DNA of 48,168 nucleotides, from NCBI GenBank assembly GCA_031262595.1, contig JAISHI010000007.1, positions 1 to 48,168 on the forward strand, in the 5' to 3' direction. A program made the position numbers and the translations under genes. Every line of letters begins with the position of its first letter. Position 1 is the first letter of the stretch. Below the pieces are notes generated by a model, which worked only from the letters and a program-made list of their open reading frames with translations, was not told the DNA's origin and did no database searches. The DNA is from Christensenellaceae bacterium. GTDB lineage: Bacteria > Bacillota > Clostridia > Christensenellales > UBA1242. This document shows, piece after piece, positions 41,092 to 48,062 of the stretch.

Positions 41092-41862
41092 TTAAGTTTC
41101 GGGTTTTAAACGCGCTTTATTGAAAAGAACTTGCGCGAGTTCGTCGTTATTCGCGCCGATATGTGCGCCAGAGACGTCAATGATAATGCCGCCGGCTTGT
41201 TTAACGAGATATAGCCCCGGTAAATAGTCCCAAATTGTGTCCTTTCGTAAAATTGTTCCGCCGAAATGCCCGTCCGCCGTCCAAGCGAAATTTAGGCTCG
41301 CGCAACAAATATAACGGAAATGGCGTGAAACGGTTTTCGTCATGGTTTTAAGCGCGGGGAACTTATCGCCTCCCTCGACGACATAAATAGACTTATTAAA
41401 CGGCTTGTCGCTGACGCGTATTGCTTGCTTATTTGAGAGTGCGCTTGCCGAAAACAAGCCGCCCGAACACACGTCCGCAGAAAACGCGCCTGTTCCGTCG
41501 GCGTAGTAAATTTTTTTAAGGCGCGGGAAATAAAGGACTGCGCTGACGGGTTCGCCGCCCCGAACCGCGCAAACTTGGATGCCCCAAAGCGGCAGACCGC
41601 TCGCGAAATTTATCGTTCCGTCAATCGGGTCGATGACGAAACAATTCGGCGTTAAATCTTTTTGCGCGTTTAGCTCCTCGCTAACGATGTCGACGTCGCC
41701 GAAGCGCGCCTTTATTTTTTTTATAAGGAACTTTTCGATTTTGATGTCTGCGTCGGTTATTAAATCGTCGCCGTCGCCCTTTTTCGAGACGATAAACGCC
41801 TCGTTTGCGAATTTTGCGGATTTTTTAACGATTTTTATAAGGAACTGCGTTAATTTTGTCAT
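41092..41862 (-). CDS. Inositol-monophosphatase-family phosphatase
   Basis: 256 residues. Metal-binding motifs are SEEL (after VDIV), DPIDGTINF and, near the C-terminus, TIWDYLPGLYLVKQAGG (WDxxPG variant). Family members hydrolyse inositol phosphate, fructose-1,6-bisphosphate or 3'-phosphoadenosine-5'-phosphate; sequence alone does not decide. It ends 13 bases before ftsW begins. CATAAA lies seven bases before the ATG, like murA, but I see no -35, so it may also be read from thiI. Confidence 0.85.
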   Translation of the reverse strand: MTKLTQFLIKIVKKSAKFANEAFIVSKKGDGDDLITDADIKIEKFLIKKIKARFGDVDIVSEELNAQKDLTPNCFVIDPIDGTINFASGLPLWGIQVCAVRGGEPVSAVLYFPRLKKIYYADGTGAFSADVCSGGLFSASALSNKQAIRVSDKPFNKSIYVVEGGDKFPALKTMTKTVSRHFRYICCASLNFAWTADGHFGGTILRKDTIWDYLPGLYLVKQAGGIIIDVSGAHIGANNDELAQVLFNKARLKPET

Positions 41863-41900
41863 AAAAGTCTTTATGACGGCGGACTTTGTTTTGTTTTTAT

Positions 41901-43049
41901 TTAATAGGTTTGCATTCCGCTTATTGCCTCGGCGATTAGGGCATCGAAATCGAGTTTCGCTTCTTCGGCGATGACTTTATTAAGTTTCGGTTTGATTGCG
42001 GGGTGGGTTGGGACGAAAACGGTACAACAATCGATAAAGGGTTTTATGCTTTCCTCGAACGAGCCGATGCGTTTAGCGATCGCGATAATTTCCTGCTTAT
42101 CGAAAGTTATAAGCGGGCGCAAAATCGGCAATTTTTCGGCGCAAAAATTATTCGACGCGATGCCTTGAATCGTTTGGCTCGCAACTTGCGCGAGGTTTTC
42201 GCCGGTTATGATACAATCCGCTTTAATTTCGAGCCCAACTTTTTCCGCGATTTTAATCATGAAGCGGCGCATGAGTGTTATCATAAACTCGTCGGCGCAT
42301 TTCGAGTGGATTTCTTGTTGGATTTTCGTAAAGGGAACGACGAAAAGGCGCGCTCTGCCGCAATAACGCGAAACTATATCGCGCAAGTTCTTAACTTTTT
42401 CGAGCGCCTCGGGGCTCGTATAGGGCGGGGAGGCGAAATGGATGAAGTCGACGGAAAGCCCGCGTTTTGCCGCGAGATAGCCGGCGACAGGGCTGTCGAT
42501 TCCGCCCGAAAGCAGGCAAATCGCGCGCCCAGCCGTTCCAACAGGCAAGCCGCCGACCGCGCGCTCCTCCTCGAAATAAACGAACGCACTCTCGGCGCGG
42601 ATTTCGACGAAAAGCGTTGTTTCGGGCGCGGTTAGGTTGACTGTCGCGCCCTTGTTATTATCGAGAACGATTCCGCCGAGTATTTTCGCGAACTCGTTGC
42701 TGTTCGGGGAAAAATTTTTGTCCGCGCGGTTGACGGTTGCGCGGAACGAACCCGAGATTTTTAAGGCGGCGACATATTTTTCGATATTTTCTCGGGTGGC
42801 TGGTTTAATCTCGGTCGCAACGGATAACGAAACTATCCCGAAAGTCGATTTAACCGCATCTTTAACCGCGTTCTCGGCGGCGGCGGGATAATCCCGAACT
42901 AAAATCCGCGCGTCTTCGAGTAAAACTTTCGCTTCGGCGGTTTTCGGGTCGGCTTTTAGTTTATTTCTTAAATTCTCTCGGAGCGCACGCAAAAATAATC
43001 CCCGATTAGAGCCCTTAAGATGAATTTCGCCAAACCTTCCAATAATCAT
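41901..43049 (-). CDS. thiI: tRNA 4-thiouridine synthase
   Basis: 382 residues from ATG 43049 (MIIGRFGEIHLKGSNRG), the conserved family start; the longer frame from 43127 runs through the promoter. Domains: N-terminal ferredoxin-like and THUMP region (1-165), then the PP-loop adenylation domain with LLSGGIDSPVAGYLAAKRG (~178-196). It adenylates U8 of tRNA for thiolation. The C-terminal rhodanese domain of E. coli ThiI is absent, as in many Firmicutes, so the sulfur carrier must be another protein. TTGACA-18-TATCCT ends six bases before the ATG. Confidence 0.93.
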   Translation of the reverse strand: MIIGRFGEIHLKGSNRGLFLRALRENLRNKLKADPKTAEAKVLLEDARILVRDYPAAAENAVKDAVKSTFGIVSLSVATEIKPATRENIEKYVAALKISGSFRATVNRADKNFSPNSNEFAKILGGIVLDNNKGATVNLTAPETTLFVEIRAESAFVYFEEERAVGGLPVGTAGRAICLLSGGIDSPVAGYLAAKRGLSVDFIHFASPPYTSPEALEKVKNLRDIVSRYCGRARLFVVPFTKIQQEIHSKCADEFMITLMRRFMIKIAEKVGLEIKADCIITGENLAQVASQTIQGIASNNFCAEKLPILRPLITFDKQEIIAIAKRIGSFEESIKPFIDCCTVFVPTHPAIKPKLNKVIAEEAKLDFDALIAEAISGMQTY

Positions 43050-43055
43050 ACGGAA

Positions 43056-43085
43056 AGGATAACTCGCTCGGCGGCGGTTTGTCAA
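43056..43085 (-). promoter_or_regulatory. thiI promoter, leaderless spacing
   Basis: On the minus strand: perfect TTGACA (43085-43080), 18-base spacer, TATCCT (43061-43056), then six bases to ATG 43049. The -35 box lies inside the left copy of the 21-bp direct repeat. Confidence 0.7.
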
Positions 43086-43093
43086 GGCGGGGG
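43073..43093 (+). repeat. 21-bp direct repeat, left copy
   Basis: Ends in GCGGTTTGTCAAGGCGGGGG, identical over 21 bases to 43916-43936. The two copies bracket the poly-G-promoter cassette. This copy carries the thiI -35 box on the minus strand. Confidence 0.85.
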
Positions 43094-43120
43094 TGGCGTT
43101 AAGAAATTTTAAAAAAACAC

Positions 43121-43150
43121 TTGACAAATTCGTGGGGGGGGGGCTATACT
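43121..43150 (+). promoter_or_regulatory. Promoter with poly-G spacer (possible phase switch)
   Basis: TTGACA (43121-43126), 18-base spacer that contains ten consecutive G (43134-43143), TATACT (43145-43150). Gain or loss of one G would change the spacer to 17 or 19 and alter promoter strength. An AAAGGAG site precedes ATG 43190. Confidence 0.75.
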
Positions 43151-43189
43151 TAATTTCAATAAGTATTATTTTAATAAAAGGAGAGAAAA

Positions 43190-43882
43190 ATGAAACTTAC
43201 AAAAATGACAGAGGATCTTAACAAGGAGCAAATACCGGACTTTATTCAAGAATATATCGATAAAAATCCAGGCGCGATTGGTCCGGAACTTCTTAAAATT
43301 ATGGTGGATTTCAATAAAATTACGGAAGCACTTAAATGTGGCGATTTGTCCTTTTACGAGGAATACAATGGTAACTTTAGAAGAGAAAATCTAATAATGG
43401 ACGGCGTAAACGAGTCCGAGGCAGAAGCCGGTTATTGCATTAGAGAGTTCGCCGCTTCTACATATAAAGGTCTTAATGAATTCCATGTATGTTATTCACT
43501 TCATAGGAAAAGGTCTTCCGCGGAACAAGGAGCCCGGGAAGATGACGATAGTATGTTCTGGTTTTCTGAATGCACAATTCTCAATGAAAAAAGGGGCGGT
43601 CCATTCCAGCGTTTTAGTATAATGTATTCACCGAGGAAGTCTGATCCGAGTAAGCCTAGGCGGTGCTATGAATTTAATTGCCCTATTATCGCTAGCGCGC
43701 CATATTATTATCCTGATACCCGACCATATAATTTTTCTGATGCTCAGCATAATAATGAAATTATGGCGCGTTTGCGAATAATGAGTGAGGACTTATCAAA
43801 TATTTATAACGAGAAACAGCGACAAGACCGAGAAAGGTCTAACGCTCGCATGCAAGAAGCCGTAAACTCGCAGGATAAATAA
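43190..43882 (+). CDS. Uncharacterised protein under a poly-G promoter
   Basis: 230 residues, no recognised family. It is hydrophilic, with no signal peptide or membrane helix. A helical N-terminus (MTEDLNKEQIPDFIQEYIDKNP) is followed by a mixed region rich in Tyr, Arg and Glu (CYSLHRKRSS, FQRFSIMYSPRK, YYYPDTRPYNF) and a C-terminal helix LRIMSEDLSNIYNEKQRQ. Codon use is less GCG/CGC-rich than thiI or asd, in line with a foreign origin. The gene plus promoter is bounded by 21-bp direct repeats. FNKI and LRIM segments are shared loosely with the 2545-3567 protein. Good Shine-Dalgarno, unlike the flanking leaderless genes. Confidence 0.75.
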   Translation: MKLTKMTEDLNKEQIPDFIQEYIDKNPGAIGPELLKIMVDFNKITEALKCGDLSFYEEYNGNFRRENLIMDGVNESEAEAGYCIREFAASTYKGLNEFHVCYSLHRKRSSAEQGAREDDDSMFWFSECTILNEKRGGPFQRFSIMYSPRKSDPSKPRRCYEFNCPIIASAPYYYPDTRPYNFSDAQHNNEIMARLRIMSEDLSNIYNEKQRQDRERSNARMQEAVNSQDK

Positions 43883-43915
43883 CGTCAAAATAATAGGCTA
43901 GACGCCCGATTGGCG

Positions 43916-43936
43916 GGCGGTTTGTCAAGGCGGGGG
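43916..43936 (+). repeat. 21-bp direct repeat, right copy
   Basis: Identical to 43073-43093. This copy carries the asd -35 box on the plus strand. Confidence 0.85.
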
Positions 43937-43951
43937 CGCGCGGCATATAGT
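43922..43951 (+). promoter_or_regulatory. asd promoter, leaderless spacing
   Basis: TTGTCA (43922-43927), 18-base spacer, TATAGT (43946-43951), then five bases to ATG 43957. Confidence 0.7.
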
Positions 43952-43956
43952 GAACT

Positions 43957-44979
43957 ATGAGGATTGCGGTTGTTGGCGCAACGGGGCTTGTTGGGCGGAA
44001 GATTTTAGAGGTTTTGGGCAGGCGCGCGGGGCAGAAATTAAAACTCTTCTTGTTCGCTAGCCCGGAAGAGAAAGGAACGCCTATCGAATTTCGCGGACAT
44101 ACATATAAAACCGAAGTTTTAAGCGTGGCGCGGATAAAGAAAATTCGCGTTGATTTCGCGCTTTTTTCCGCTGGGGCAGAGGTTTCGCGCGTTTGGGCGC
44201 CGATATTCGCTGAGAGCGGCGCAACCGTTATCGATAACAGCACCGCGTTTCGAAACGACCCCGAAATTCCGCTCGTTGTTCCCGAGATTAACTTCGACGC
44301 GATAAAGCCGACGGATAAAATCATCGCGAACCCGAATTGCTCGACGATTATCGCCGTTTTGGCGCTTAGCGAAGTTCGGCGGTTATTTGGTTTAAAGCGT
44401 GTCCTTTATTCGAGTTATCAAGCAGTTTCGGGCATGGGAACGGCGGCCCTCGATGACTTTTGGAACGGCGTAAACCGCGCGGTTAAGTTTCGCGCTAACG
44501 GAATTAAAGAACGGGGCGCGCCGAAAGTTTTTAAATACGAAATTTTTAATAATTTAATTCCGCAAATAGATAGTTTCACGGCGAACGGCAATACAAAAGA
44601 AGAGGAGAAGATGATTAACGAAACGAGAAAGATTTTAAACGACGCGAACCTCAAAGTTACGGCGACTTGCGTTAGGGTTCCGATTGAGAACGGGCATAGC
44701 GTTTCGATAAACGCGGAATGCGAGCGCGAAATTGATATCGGTAGACTTCGCGAGGCTCTCGCAAAAACGAAAGGCGTAGTTTTATTAGATAGCCCTGAGG
44801 ATTTTCTTTTCCCGATGCCGATTTTCGCGAACGGGCGCGACGAGGTTTTTGTCGGGCGGTTGCGGTTAGATAACTCCGCACCTAACGCGCTTAATTTCTT
44901 CGTTTGCGGCGACAATATCTTAAAAGGCGCCGCGCTAAATGCCGTTCAAATTATGGAGAGGCTCGCGACATATAAATAG
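43957..44979 (+). CDS. asd: Aspartate-semialdehyde dehydrogenase
   Basis: 340 residues. Reduces aspartyl phosphate to aspartate semialdehyde with NADPH, feeding lysine, diaminopimelate, threonine and methionine synthesis. GATGLVGRKIL is the nucleotide loop, NPNCSTI carries the catalytic Cys, SYQAVSGMGTAAL follows, and PIENGHSVSINAECER holds the catalytic His. Full length. No ribosome binding site; the message is predicted to be leaderless. A 52-residue membrane protein starts two bases after its stop. Confidence 0.95.
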   Translation: MRIAVVGATGLVGRKILEVLGRRAGQKLKLFLFASPEEKGTPIEFRGHTYKTEVLSVARIKKIRVDFALFSAGAEVSRVWAPIFAESGATVIDNSTAFRNDPEIPLVVPEINFDAIKPTDKIIANPNCSTIIAVLALSEVRRLFGLKRVLYSSYQAVSGMGTAALDDFWNGVNRAVKFRANGIKERGAPKVFKYEIFNNLIPQIDSFTANGNTKEEEKMINETRKILNDANLKVTATCVRVPIENGHSVSINAECEREIDIGRLREALAKTKGVVLLDSPEDFLFPMPIFANGRDEVFVGRLRLDNSAPNALNFFVCGDNILKGAALNAVQIMERLATYK

Positions 44980-44981
44980 AA

Positions 44982-45140
44982 ATGGCAAATGCGGCGCTTC
45001 TTCAAATTATCTTAGCGTATTGTTATGCGCTCGTTATTTTTGCGGTTTTTAAAAAGCCTTCTTATATAAAGGCGTTTTTTGCGATTTTTATGACGATTTT
45101 GTTTTTAGCGGTTTTTATAACTTTTCTTGCGAAACTTTGA
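44982..45140 (+). CDS. 52-residue membrane protein
   Basis: A short frame directly after asd. It has two hydrophobic helices (LLQIILAYCYALVIFAVF and AFFAIFMTILFLAVFITFL) separated by KKPSYIK, and ends AKL. TATAAA lies five bases before the ATG, the spacing seen at other leaderless genes here, although no good -35 is visible; it could also be coupled to asd. Its last 26 bases overlap the 3' end of the opposite-strand phosphodiesterase. No family recognised. The helical hydrophobic pattern argues for a real product. Confidence 0.5.
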   Translation: MANAALLQIILAYCYALVIFAVFKKPSYIKAFFAIFMTILFLAVFITFLAKL

Positions 45141-45579
45141 TTATCTTTCTGTTCGCGATTTCGATTTTAACGAACTCGGGTTTTTTGTTGCAGACCGCGC
45201 CGACATTTATAAGCCGAACTCCGTCAACTTCACCGTCGAAAAAGGTATGAGTATGCCCGAAAAGGCAGGCATCGCAGCCGCGCTCCTTTGTTTCCGCGAG
45301 AATTGTATCCAGTTCGCTTTTAACGCCGTATTTGTTGCCGTGGGTTAGGAAGAACTTAACTCCGCCAAGTTCTATGGTTAGTTCGAGGGGCAACGGCGCG
45401 AAAAAATCGTTGTTTCCGCGAACGGCGATAATTTTCTTGACGCAAGACGGCGGCAACATTTCGAGGCTTTGGATTCCGTCGCCGAGGAAAATCGCTTTGT
45501 CGGCGCGTTCGATATAAGGGATGAGGTCGATGAGTGCGCTGGCGTTGCCGTGTATGTCGCTAAATGCTATTATTTTCAT
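45115..45579 (-). CDS. YfcE/MJ0936-type metallophosphoesterase
   Basis: 154 residues with all metal ligands: DIHGN (8-12), GDG (33-35), GNND, THGN and GHTHT. The family contains phosphodiesterases active on model cyclic-nucleotide or phosphodiester substrates; the physiological substrate is unclear. AAAGGA precedes the ATG by about eight bases. It is 12 bases from the end of the adhesin-like gene and probably read from it. Confidence 0.9.
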   Translation of the reverse strand: MKIIAFSDIHGNASALIDLIPYIERADKAIFLGDGIQSLEMLPPSCVKKIIAVRGNNDFFAPLPLELTIELGGVKFFLTHGNKYGVKSELDTILAETKERGCDACLFGHTHTFFDGEVDGVRLINVGAVCNKKPEFVKIEIANRKIIKVSQEKL

Positions 45580-45591
45580 AATTTAAGTCCT

Positions 45592-47337
45592 TTAAGCGTT
45601 GCGCAACTCGAAAACCGTCGCGGTACTGACTTGTATTATATTAAACGTTGATGCTGTTGCGCCGCCGATGGAGTGTCTGCCTGTATTTTTGTCGCCATAA
45701 TAGTTTTCAAGATATTGCGCGGGGTTTGTTCGATAATCGAACGCGCTGCTGCTGCGGCTAACTTGCAACCAAAATGGATTAACGCCGTTCATAAGATAGA
45801 GTTTAACGGTATGGTATGTGTTTGTCGGTTCGTATGCGCCGAGTAAGGTTATTCGTATGCTTGGCTCATCGGAGTTTTCGGCGACTTCTTTTATATAAGC
45901 CGAAACGCTGCCTTTCGTTCCCGCCGGCATATTAACTTCCGTATCACCACAAACGCCGACGAGTTTAACGTTTCCGTCGCCCGCGTTAACAACCGTCGTT
46001 GGGCGGGGGTCCGCTTCCGCAAATTCGCCGAAAGTTATGTCGACCGCGCCCGAAACTGTATTAACCGTAGTATTGCCGAAAACGCCTTTGAGCGCGCCCG
46101 AGCCGCCGCCGAGGGTTATATATCCTTTATTTGTCGTTATATCGGTCGTTCCCGCAATATGGCGCGCGGTTAGCGAACCGTTTCCGCTCGCGTTAAAGGT
46201 TAGACTGCCACGTGCGGAGGTTATATCCGCTCTGCCGTTTTGGGTCGTCATGTCAAAGTCCGTTTGAACCGTTTCGATTGTCGCGCTGCCGCTCGTCGAT
46301 GTCATATCGAAAAAGCCGTTAACCGTCGTTATCGTTATGTTTGCATCCCTAGTTTTAACGGTTGTATTAAGCGCGGATCGCCCCTTTATCGTTCCCGAAG
46401 TCGAGTCGATATTAACATGACCGAAGCAATCATCAAACGAAAGCGAGTTATTTCCACCCGCAAGGTCAATCGCGATATGGCGCTCGCTTTGGGTTGGGCT
46501 ACCGATATTCGCCGCATCGATTTTGTTGTCGCTACCTACGACTTTAACGCGTTTTTGAACGTCTAACCTAGCGTCGATGCTGTTGCCGCTGCCGTTAACT
46601 AATAACTCGTCAACTTCCATTTGAAACGCCATGCCGGTTGTTGTTTTTGTTGGGAGCGAAATCTTTCCGCCGCCGTTAACTTCGAGCGTATCGACATAAA
46701 TCGTCTTATCAAGTTCGCTGGCGGCAGGATCAACAGGGTCGGAGAAAAAGGAAACAGAACTCGCGCCCGTATTTAGAATGAAATTGTATTTATTAAATGA
46801 ATGTATTTCGCCCTCGTCCTCTTCGACGCTGGCTTTTATCATATTAAGGTAAACTTTTGCGTTGCGCCTAACCGCGCCTGTTGGTTCGTTTATTTTTATC
46901 TTATAAAAAACCGCGCCGCGAATGCCCTCGCTAGGGTCGAAGATGTTATTTTGTTTATCAACAATAACTTGGCGAACTTCGATAAGCGTTCGGTCGGGGC
47001 TGTTTATCGCAAGCCCGCTTGCGTCTTCAAAAACCGTTATCGTTGGTTGAACGATATCTTCCTCGGGGTTTGTCGATTCTTGGTATTCCTTGCGTAACCA
47101 AACTTCGATTGGGGTGTTCTTACTTTCTATTATAATGTTGCGGCTACTCATCGCGTCCTCGAACGCGCTACCGTAATAAGTCGTATAGGCTTGTTTTTCC
47201 GAAACCGCAGAAACGCCGAAGATCGTTGCGCTCGGGAAGATATAAAGTATCGCGATTAAGATACCTATTATAAGAACGCCGCCAAACAAGACGAATCCAA
47301 TACTCGCTAAAAAATTCTTTTCGCCGTCCCTACTCAT
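45592..47337 (-). CDS. Membrane-anchored adhesin-like beta-repeat protein
   Basis: 581 residues from ATG 47337 (MSRDGEKNFL); the ATG at 47379 gives 14 extra residues that overlap the upstream terminator. One membrane helix (about 12-35, IGFVLFGGVLIIGILIAILYIF) anchors a long extracellular part. Residues ~300-480 are a series of short strands of the type ITTVNGFFDMTSTSGSATIE, TQNGRADITSARG, TTDITTNKGYITLGG and TVSGAVDITFG, like the 'putative adhesin' DUF4097/DUF2807 beta-helix families. Its role may be surface or envelope-related; it is not assigned. Confidence 0.7.
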   Translation of the reverse strand: MSRDGEKNFLASIGFVLFGGVLIIGILIAILYIFPSATIFGVSAVSEKQAYTTYYGSAFEDAMSSRNIIIESKNTPIEVWLRKEYQESTNPEEDIVQPTITVFEDASGLAINSPDRTLIEVRQVIVDKQNNIFDPSEGIRGAVFYKIKINEPTGAVRRNAKVYLNMIKASVEEDEGEIHSFNKYNFILNTGASSVSFFSDPVDPAASELDKTIYVDTLEVNGGGKISLPTKTTTGMAFQMEVDELLVNGSGNSIDARLDVQKRVKVVGSDNKIDAANIGSPTQSERHIAIDLAGGNNSLSFDDCFGHVNIDSTSGTIKGRSALNTTVKTRDANITITTVNGFFDMTSTSGSATIETVQTDFDMTTQNGRADITSARGSLTFNASGNGSLTARHIAGTTDITTNKGYITLGGGSGALKGVFGNTTVNTVSGAVDITFGEFAEADPRPTTVVNAGDGNVKLVGVCGDTEVNMPAGTKGSVSAYIKEVAENSDEPSIRITLLGAYEPTNTYHTVKLYLMNGVNPFWLQVSRSSSAFDYRTNPAQYLENYYGDKNTGRHSIGGATASTFNIIQVSTATVFELRNA

Positions 47338-47379
47338 TATATAGGAAGAGTATCGAACAATTGCGCAAAAAGCAAACAA

Positions 47380-47402
47380 AAACTCCGCGTTTTACGGAGT
47401 TT
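47380..47402 (-). terminator. Terminator of the 47417-47944 gene
   Basis: On the minus strand AAACTCCG, loop TAAAACG, CGGAGTTT, then TTG and further T-rich bases, 15 bases after the stop codon. Confidence 0.85.
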
Positions 47403-47416
47403 CGTTCGACTTTAAT

Positions 47417-47944
47417 TTATTTCATTGGGGAAAGGTCTTTATGGCCGTCCATATATATAACCATTGCGGTGTCGTCCTCTAATTCAAAGAACCCGACAAC
47501 CATTTTTGCTTTCTTACCTTCTTTGGTAATATTTAAGCGAACGGTATCGTCGTTAACTTTACTCCATTTCACGGAAGCATCCTCGCCGCTAAGAACTTCT
47601 TCGATAGCTTTTTTATTCATATAGGTCGAATCAAAGGTTTCACGTTCTACCCCATATCTTACCATCAATATAGACAGGTTGTCTGGATATTCGAAGTCGT
47701 CTTCTGCCATTGCTTCCTCAGTTAACCCGTCGGCTTTATAGCCAAAAACTCCGCTCGTTGAGTCTCTCGCAACCCAGCCGTTATCTTCTAACGCGCTAAC
47801 GAGTTTTTCCCTATCATTAAGGTTGTTCTTAACATATTTAGGTATGCTAAGCGGTGCCGTTAAAATGAAAACGGCTACGATTGCTCCGATGAGCAGGGCG
47901 GCGCCTATCCCGCTAATTAAGGCAATTTTTGCTTTCTTTTTCAT
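47417..47944 (-). CDS. Membrane-anchored protein of unknown function
   Basis: 175 residues. Basic start MKKKAK, then one hydrophobic span (about 7-32) acting as anchor; no lipobox Cys. The outer part has a KLVSALEDNGW segment and strands such as VKWSKVNDDTVRLNI and KMVVGFFELEDDTAMVIYMDG, suggesting a small alpha/beta domain. No family recognised. No ribosome binding site; a TTTGGT-18-TATATA promoter ends six bases before the ATG. Confidence 0.6.
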   Translation of the reverse strand: MKKKAKIALISGIGAALLIGAIVAVFILTAPLSIPKYVKNNLNDREKLVSALEDNGWVARDSTSGVFGYKADGLTEEAMAEDDFEYPDNLSILMVRYGVERETFDSTYMNKKAIEEVLSGEDASVKWSKVNDDTVRLNITKEGKKAKMVVGFFELEDDTAMVIYMDGHKDLSPMK

Positions 47945-47950
47945 GATTGG

Positions 47951-47980
47951 TATATAGCATATGCAAAATTAAAAACCAAA
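47951..47980 (-). promoter_or_regulatory. Promoter of the 47944 gene, leaderless spacing
   Basis: On the minus strand: TTTGGT (47980-47975), 18-base spacer, TATATA (47956-47951), then six bases to ATG 47944. Confidence 0.5.
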
Positions 47981-47997
47981 CGATTTTCTACAAATTT

Positions 47998-48015
47998 TTT
48001 GTGCATAATGACGAA
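47998..48015 (+). repeat. 18-bp motif, copy C
   Basis: TTTGTGCATAATGACGAA, differing from copies A and B upstream of rpoB at one to three positions. It lies 18 bases before the -35 box of the outward promoter. Confidence 0.55.
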
Positions 48016-48033
48016 ACATTTTAATTTTTCGTA

Positions 48034-48062
48034 TTGACAGCATTTTTCGCATATGATAATAT
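48034..48062 (+). promoter_or_regulatory. Strong promoter reading out of the window
   Basis: Perfect TTGACA (48034-48039), 17-base spacer, TAATAT (48057-48062). No gene begins in the remaining 106 bases, so either a long leader or a stable RNA operon follows beyond the right edge. Confidence 0.65.

Noticed and set aside
43050-43127. Longer thiI with 26 extra N-terminal residues
   Set aside because: The extension runs through a TTGACA-18-TATCCT promoter and precedes the conserved family start.
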